The notes under the pieces are model-generated. The model had not been told where the DNA came from, made no database searches, and saw only the letters and a program-made list of their open reading frames with translations. This document shows, piece by piece, positions 6,126 to 10,199 of a stretch of 10,199 nucleotides of DNA. Origin of the DNA: an uncultured Parvularculaceae bacterium (GTDB lineage Bacteria > Pseudomonadota > Alphaproteobacteria > Caulobacterales > Parvularculaceae). Position numbers and translations under genes: made by a program. The stretch spans positions 1-10,199 of the forward strand of contig CAMYNO010000191.1 in the NCBI GenBank assembly GCA_947259815.1, in the 5' to 3' direction. Each line of letters opens with the position of its first letter. The stretch's first letter is position 1.

Positions 6126-7397
6126 ATGGTGCGCCGCGATATGTCGCTTCTTCCCTCGTTATCGATATTTCGCCATCAGGCTTACCGCCATTTCTGGATC
6201 GCGCGGCAGTGTATCTCCGCGGAGCGCCAGATGGTTGCGGTCGCCATCGGCTGGCAGATATACGATCTGGCGCGCGAGACCCGGTCGGTTGAGGAATCCG
6301 CTTTCATGCTCGGCCTTGTTGGCCTTGCGCAATTTACGCCGGTCCTGTTGTTCTCTCTCATCGGCGGGCAGGCGGCGGACCGGATCGATCGCAAACTTAT
6401 CCTGATAGCGACAAACTGCGCTCGTTTTCTCATTCTCCTTACACTGATTGGCGCAAGCTTCACGCCGACATCGACCGCCATACCGATGATCTTTGCAGCG
6501 GCGGCGGCGACCGGCGCCGTCAACTCCTTCACGCCGGCGGCGGCCAACTCGCTCTACCCCACATTGGTGCCGCGAGATGAATTACCGCTGGCGATTGCAT
6601 GGAACTCCATGGGCTTTCAGAACGCGGCGATCCTTGGCCCCGCGATCGGCGGGTTTCTCTATCTTGGCGGCCCGCAAACCGTATACGGAACAGGGGCGGC
6701 GATCACCCTTGTCGCGCTTGCAAATTTCGCCATTGCGCGCACCCCCGCCCATAAGCCGAACCGGACGGCGCGTTCCTTCGCCATGATCTTTGAAGGGCTG
6801 CGTTACGTTCGCGACAACAAGATCGTGCTCGGCGCCATCAGCCTCGATCTTGTCGTTGTTTTCTTCGGCGGCGTGACGGCGCTTCTTCCCGTATTCGCCC
6901 GTGACGTGCTGCATGTGGGGACCGAAGGGCTCGGCGTCATGCGCGCCGTGCCGGCCGCGGGGGCCCTGATCGTCGCCTATCTCATGGCGCGCAAGGGCCT
7001 GACCCGCCAGGTCGGAAAATGGATGCTCGGCGCCATCGCCGTTTACGGCTTCGCCATGCTGGGATTTGCCGCGTCAAAGCTCTTCTGGCTTTCCTGCGCC
7101 ATGCTCGCGGTCACTGGCGCCGCCGACATGATTTCCATGTATGTGCGCCAGTCGATCATACAGCTTTCAACGCCGGACGGCATGAGAGGACGGGTTTCCT
7201 CCGTGTCCTTCATATTCATCGCCGCATCGAACGAACTTGGCGAGTTTGAAAGCGGCGTGGCGGCGCGTTTCCTGGGGCCTGTTGGCGCGGTTATTCTCGG
7301 CGGCTGCGTATCCATCGCCTGTGCAGCTCTATGGGTCTTTCCCTTCCCGAGGCTGGCGAAGGCGGATCGTTTTACGGACGAAAGTTCGGTCCGATAG
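6126..7397 (+). CDS. MFS transporter, MFS_3/EntS-like drug or siderophore exporter type
   Basis: This is a 423-residue major facilitator superfamily protein with about 12 hydrophobic segments, probably a proton-driven exporter in the inner membrane. Motif A 'GGQAADRIDRK' (80-90) lies in the loop after the second helix. The N-terminus ('QAYRHFWIARQCISAERQMVAVAIGW') and 'LPLAIAWNSMGFQNAAILGPAIGG' (153-176) match the MFS_3 group that includes the enterobactin exporter EntS. 'MRGRVSSVSFIFIAASNELGEFESG' (353-377) is the C-terminal half signature of the same group. Substrate cannot be told, and no siderophore genes are nearby. Start choice is uncertain: ATG at 6126 or at 6141 (protein five residues shorter), both with weak ribosome sites. 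It is divergent from the GNAT gene and convergent with dnaJ, with a palindromic hairpin 15 bp past its stop. Confidence 0.9.
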   Translation: MVRRDMSLLPSLSIFRHQAYRHFWIARQCISAERQMVAVAIGWQIYDLARETRSVEESAFMLGLVGLAQFTPVLLFSLIGGQAADRIDRKLILIATNCARFLILLTLIGASFTPTSTAIPMIFAAAAATGAVNSFTPAAANSLYPTLVPRDELPLAIAWNSMGFQNAAILGPAIGGFLYLGGPQTVYGTGAAITLVALANFAIARTPAHKPNRTARSFAMIFEGLRYVRDNKIVLGAISLDLVVVFFGGVTALLPVFARDVLHVGTEGLGVMRAVPAAGALIVAYLMARKGLTRQVGKWMLGAIAVYGFAMLGFAASKLFWLSCAMLAVTGAADMISMYVRQSIIQLSTPDGMRGRVSSVSFIFIAASNELGEFESGVAARFLGPVGAVILGGCVSIACAALWVFPFPRLAKADRFTDESSVR

Positions 7398-7411
7398 GTT
7401 TTATCCCTATG

Positions 7412-7443
7412 CCGCTCATCCCGGCGAAAGCCGGGGTGAGCGG
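7412..7443. repeat. Palindromic repeat element, single-hairpin copy between MFS gene and dnaJ
   Basis: CCGCTCATCCCGGC, loop GAAA, then GCCGGGGTGAGCGG form a 14-bp stem with one T-G pair. The core (CGCTCAT, CCSGCGAAAGCSG) matches the left arm of the element at 8693-8760. Elements of the CTCATTCCCGCGAAAGCGGGAATCCA type are scattered through many proteobacterial genomes. Lying between convergent genes, it could also terminate transcription in both directions, although no T-run follows. Confidence 0.65.
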
Positions 7444-7485
7444 GGGATGGAGATATCTTCCGCGCATCACAGAGTATTCCGCCGC

Positions 7486-8646
7486 CTACCGCCCGTCGGT
7501 CACATTGTCCCAGAAGTTCTTGGCGCGCTCGAAAAAGCCGCGCGACTGGGGGCAGGCCGCTTCGCCGCCGCCGGCCTCGCAGAACTGTTTGAGCAGGTCT
7601 TTTTGCTCAGTGTTAAGGCCCGTCGGGGTTTCCACCTGGATCTCCACATAGAGATCGCCGCGGCGGCGGATATCGCCCCGGCCCGACGCGTCAAGCTGGC
7701 TCATACCGCGCCCGCGCACGCGAAAGCGCTTGCCGGTCTGGGCGCCTTCGGGCACCGAAACTTTCACCCGGCCGCCATCGATCGTCGGGGATTCAAAGTC
7801 GCCGCCCAGGGCCGCCGTCGTCATCGGGATCGGCATCATGCAGTAAAGATCGGCGCCGTCGCGTTCAAAGAGATCATGCTCTTTGACATTGACGAAAATA
7901 TAAAGATCGCCCTCCGGCCCGCCGCGCGGTCCGGCCTCGCCCTCGCCGGAAAGGCGAATGCGCGTGCCGTCCTCAATGCCGGCGGGAACATCAACCGCCA
8001 GCGCACGTTCACGCCGCACCCGGCCCTGACCGGAACAGTCCGTGCACGGATCGGAGATCGTGCGGCCCTCGCCATGGCAATGAGGGCAGGTCCGCTCAAT
8101 CGTGAAAAAGCCCTGCTGCACGCGCACGCGGCCCGCACCTTTACAGGAATTACAGGTAACCGGGCCCGATCCCGGCGATGCGCCCGATCCCTCGCAAGTA
8201 TCGCAAGAGACAGACCCCGGCACCTTGATCTCGGCCTTCTTGCCGCCGAAGGCTTCCTCAAGCGTGATGGAAAGATTGTATTTCAGATCGGCGCCGCGTC
8301 CGGGCCCGCCGCGCCGCGCGCCGCGCGCGCCCATGAATTCCGAAAAGATATCGTCGAATATATCGGAAAAGCCGCCCGCCGCACCGCCAAAGCCGTGGGC
8401 TCCGCCATTGGCGCCGCCATTTTCAAAGGCGGCGTGTCCGAACCGGTCATAAGCCGCGCGCTTTTGGTCATCGGAAAGGATTTCGTAGGCCTGGCCAAGT
8501 TCCTTGAACTTTTGCTCAGCATCCGGATTATCCTGATTGCGGTCCGGATGAAACTGCATCGCACGCTTGCGAAACGCGGACTTTATAGCCGTCGCGTCAG
8601 CGCCGCGCTCAACGCCAAGAACTTCGTAATAACAGGTCTGCGCCAT
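7486..8646 (-). CDS. dnaJ: Co-chaperone DnaJ (Hsp40)
   Basis: DnaJ is the cytoplasmic Hsp40 that delivers unfolded proteins to DnaK and stimulates its ATPase. The 386-residue class I protein is complete. It has a J domain (about 5-70) with HPD at 33-35, a Gly/Phe-rich linker (about 76-107), and a zinc domain with four CxxCxGxG repeats whose cysteine pairs are 148/151, 165/168, 187/190 and 201/204. The C-terminal substrate domain contains '[18 protein letters not shown]' (298-315) and 'VETPTGLN' (338-345). A near-repeat '[10 protein letters not shown]' (323-332) occupies the loop where homologues usually have one GD-containing turn. It lies 146 bp downstream of dnaK on the same strand, the usual dnaKJ order. 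No clear Shine-Dalgarno site precedes the ATG at 8646. Palindromic elements lie on both sides of the gene. Confidence 0.98.
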   Translation of the reverse strand: MAQTCYYEVLGVERGADATAIKSAFRKRAMQFHPDRNQDNPDAEQKFKELGQAYEILSDDQKRAAYDRFGHAAFENGGANGGAHGFGGAAGGFSDIFDDIFSEFMGARGARRGGPGRGADLKYNLSITLEEAFGGKKAEIKVPGSVSCDTCEGSGASPGSGPVTCNSCKGAGRVRVQQGFFTIERTCPHCHGEGRTISDPCTDCSGQGRVRRERALAVDVPAGIEDGTRIRLSGEGEAGPRGGPEGDLYIFVNVKEHDLFERDGADLYCMMPIPMTTAALGGDFESPTIDGGRVKVSVPEGAQTGKRFRVRGRGMSQLDASGRGDIRRRGDLYVEIQVETPTGLNTEQKDLLKQFCEAGGGEAACPQSRGFFERAKNFWDNVTDGR

Positions 8647-8692
8647 CGTGCTTTTACTGCGCCCGCCTTTTTTCTTTTGCTATCCCCTCAGT

Positions 8693-8760
8693 CGCTCATT
8701 CCCGCGAAAGCGGAAATCCATTCTTGAATATTTGGATCCCTGCTTGCGCAGGGATGAGCG
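8693..8760. repeat. Palindromic repeat element, two-hairpin copy in the dnaK-dnaJ gap
   Basis: CGCTCAT (8693-8699) pairs with ATGAGCG (8754-8760) at the outer ends. Inside are a left hairpin, CCCGC-GAAA-GCGGA (8701-8714, imperfect), an ATCCA/TGGAT pair (8716-8720 with 8733-8737), and a right hairpin, ATCCCTGC-TTGC-GCAGGGAT (8736-8755, perfect 8-bp stem). Some pairings overlap and are alternatives. This is the architecture of a widespread proteobacterial intergenic palindrome family (arms like ATTCCCGCGAAAGCGGGAATCCA). The short coding-like frames it creates are not genes. Confidence 0.7.
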
Positions 8761-8766
8761 GAGAAA

Positions 8767-8786
8767 GGGCCGCACGCATGCGGCCC
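8767..8786 (-). terminator. Strong hairpin after the dnaK stop (attenuator or processing site candidate)
   Basis: GGGCCGCA, loop CGCA, TGCGGCCC form a perfect 8-bp GC-rich stem starting six bases beyond the dnaK stop on the minus strand. The downstream sequence CTTTCTC is not a proper U-tract, so it may slow or partly stop polymerase, or protect the dnaK mRNA 3' end, rather than fully terminate before dnaJ. Confidence 0.5.
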
Positions 8787-8792
8787 CGCCTC

Positions 8793-10199
8793 TTAGTCTT
8801 TCTTGTCGCCGTCGACTTCTTCGAAGTCGGCGTCAACGACATCGTCATCTTCCTTGGCGGCGTCCGCAGCCGCAGCGGCCTCACCCGGATCGACACTGTC
8901 GCCATCCTGGCCGGCGCCTTCCTTGTACATGGCCTCGCCAAGTTTCATGGACGCCTGGGCGAGCGCTGTCGCCTTGGTGTTGATGTCTTCAAGATCAGGC
9001 TCTTCCGCCTCAAGCGCCTCTTTCAAGGCTGTATTCGCATCCTCGATCGCCTGTTTGTCTTCGGCGGAAATCTTGCCGCCAAACTCCTCGAGGTTTTTCT
9101 CCGTGGAGTGAACAAGCGCCTCGGCGCGGTTCTTCGCCTCCACGCCCTCGCGGCGTTTCTTGTCTTCGTCGGCGTGGGATTCGGCGTCCTTGACCATCTG
9201 TTCGATATCGTCGTCGGAAAGCCCGCCGGAGGCCTGAATGCGGATCGACTGTTCCTTGTTGGTGGCCTTGTCCTTGGCCGAGACGTGAACGATGCCGTTG
9301 GCGTCGATGTCGAAAGTGACCTCGATCTGCGGCACGCCGCGCGGCGCCGGGGGGATGCCCATCAGGTCGAACTGGCCGAGCACCTTGTTGTCGGCCGCCA
9401 TTTCCCGCTCGCCCTGGAAGACCCGGATCGTCACCGCGGACTGGTTGTCTTCCGCCGTGGAAAAGACCTGGGATTTCTTGGTCGGGATCGTGGTGTTGCG
9501 GTCGATGAGGCGGGTAAAGACCCCGCCCAGCGTCTCGATTCCGAGCGAAAGTGGGGTAACATCGAGCAGCAGGACGTCTTTGACGTCCCCTTGCAGGACG
9601 CCGGCCTGAATAGCCGCGCCGAGGGCGACGACTTCATCCGGATTAACGCCCTTGTGCGGCTCTTTGCCGAAGAACTGTTTTACCGTCTCCTGCACCTTGG
9701 GCATGCGGGTCATGCCGCCGACGAGGATGACTTCATCAATGTCGCCGGAGGAGATGCCGGCGTCTTTCAGCGCCGCCTTGCACGGGTCAACCGTGCGCTT
9801 GACGAGATCGTCGACGAGGCTTTCAAGCTTTGCCCGCGTCAGTTTCATGGTCAGGTGTTTCGGACCCGACGCGTCGGCAGTGATAAAGGGCAGGTTCACC
9901 TCATATTGCGAGGTCGAGGAAAGCTCTTTCTTGGCTTTCTCCGCTTCGTCTTTCAGGCGTTGCAGCGCGATTTTGTCTTTGCGCAGATCGATGCCCTGAT
10001 CTTTTTTGAACTCAGTGGCGAGATAATCGACAATGCGAAGGTCGAAATCCTCACCGCCGAGGAAGGTGTCGCCATTGGTCGACAGAACCTCAAAGACGCC
10101 GTCGCCAATTTCGAGAATGGAAATATCGAAGGTGCCGCCGCCAAGGTCGTAAACAGCGATCTTCTTGCCGCCCTCTTTCTTGTCGAGGCCATAGGCAAG
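8793..10199 (-). CDS. dnaK: Chaperone DnaK (Hsp70), C-terminal 468 residues (runs off right edge)
   Basis: DnaK is the ATP-driven cytoplasmic Hsp70 that binds exposed hydrophobic peptides with DnaJ and GrpE. The frame is open from base 10199 (starting at '[13 protein letters not shown]') to a TAA at 8793-8795. That is 468 residues, and by family length (about 640) roughly the first 170 residues, including the first phosphate loop, are outside the window. The second phosphate motif '[19 protein letters not shown]' lies at about 16-34 of the part seen. '[14 protein letters not shown]', '[15 protein letters not shown]', the linker '[16 protein letters not shown]', and substrate-domain strands with 'RVFQGERE' follow in order. 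The tail is acidic and ends '[10 protein letters not shown]', close to the EEV-type end that bacterial DnaK uses. The gene continues past 9899, where an internal GTG could be mistaken for a start. The promoter and any heat-shock element lie outside. Confidence 0.98.
   Translation of the reverse strand, partial: LAYGLDKKEGGKKIAVYDLGGGTFDISILEIGDGVFEVLSTNGDTFLGGEDFDLRIVDYLATEFKKDQGIDLRKDKIALQRLKDEAEKAKKELSSTSQYEVNLPFITADASGPKHLTMKLTRAKLESLVDDLVKRTVDPCKAALKDAGISSGDIDEVILVGGMTRMPKVQETVKQFFGKEPHKGVNPDEVVALGAAIQAGVLQGDVKDVLLLDVTPLSLGIETLGGVFTRLIDRNTTIPTKKSQVFSTAEDNQSAVTIRVFQGEREMAADNKVLGQFDLMGIPPAPRGVPQIEVTFDIDANGIVHVSAKDKATNKEQSIRIQASGGLSDDDIEQMVKDAESHADEDKKRREGVEAKNRAEALVHSTEKNLEEFGGKISAEDKQAIEDANTALKEALEAEEPDLEDINTKATALAQASMKLGEAMYKEGAGQDGDSVDPGEAAAAADAAKEDDDVVDADFEEVDGDKKD

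Noticed and set aside
7237..8727. Long plus-strand open frame (496 codons) opposite dnaJ
   Set aside because: It lies antisense to a complete, motif-rich dnaJ and runs into the palindromic repeats at both ends. Its composition is the Arg/Ala-rich pattern of a GC-rich shadow frame with no recognisable domain.
8648..8983. Short plus-strand frame containing 'SFPRKRKSI'
   Set aside because: This peptide style is the well-known artefact of translating the CCCGCGAAAGCGG palindromic repeat, and the rest is antisense to dnaK.
9899..9901. Internal GTG at 9899 as the dnaK start
   Set aside because: The frame continues upstream with unmistakable Hsp70 sequence, including the DLGGGTFD motif, so this GTG is an internal valine codon.

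Overview
The window looks like a chromosomal housekeeping segment from an alphaproteobacterium. It is GC-rich with densely packed genes. It carries a dnaK-dnaJ pair, a membrane-anchored retropepsin of the TIGR02281 type, a non-enteric Amt ('THLFCGIWG' signature) and a UbiH/UbiF-family quinone hydroxylase. The class-level call is an inference from gene content and protein style. I cannot name a genus, although the Caulobacterales/Parvularculales neighbourhood would fit.

Layout, left to right. Positions 1-1038 (minus) hold the N-terminal 346 codons of ftsK, which runs off the left edge. Positions 1143-2402 (minus) encode a divergent ammonium-transporter-family protein. From 2487-3734 (plus) there is a FAD-dependent UbiH/UbiF-family hydroxylase. 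It converges on a small inner-membrane-anchored aspartic protease at 3833-4381 (minus). dapB (4484-5290, minus) and a GNAT acetyltransferase (5406-5912, minus) follow. An MFS exporter (6126-7397, plus) is transcribed divergently from the GNAT gene and converges on dnaJ (7486-8646, minus). dnaK (8793-10199, minus) runs off the right edge without its first ~170 codons.

Functionally this is a mosaic, not one pathway. It covers cell division and chromosome segregation (FtsK), lysine and peptidoglycan precursor synthesis (DapB), quinone biosynthesis, protein folding (DnaK/DnaJ), and transport (Amt, MFS). No gene-free stretch exceeds about 215 bp. The gaps hold a hairpin-forming palindromic repeat in two copies, one on each side of dnaJ; hairpins after dnaK, after the UbiH-like gene and in the dapB leader; a possible terminator after the protease; and two CtrA-like TTAA motifs, upstream of ftsK and of the protease gene.

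I found no phage, CRISPR, toxin-antitoxin or defence module and no clearly new multi-gene system. The points most worth a second look are the Amt-like protein, whose gate and binding residues depart from the canonical set while its twin histidines are kept, the palindromic elements bracketing dnaJ, and the CtrA-like boxes.
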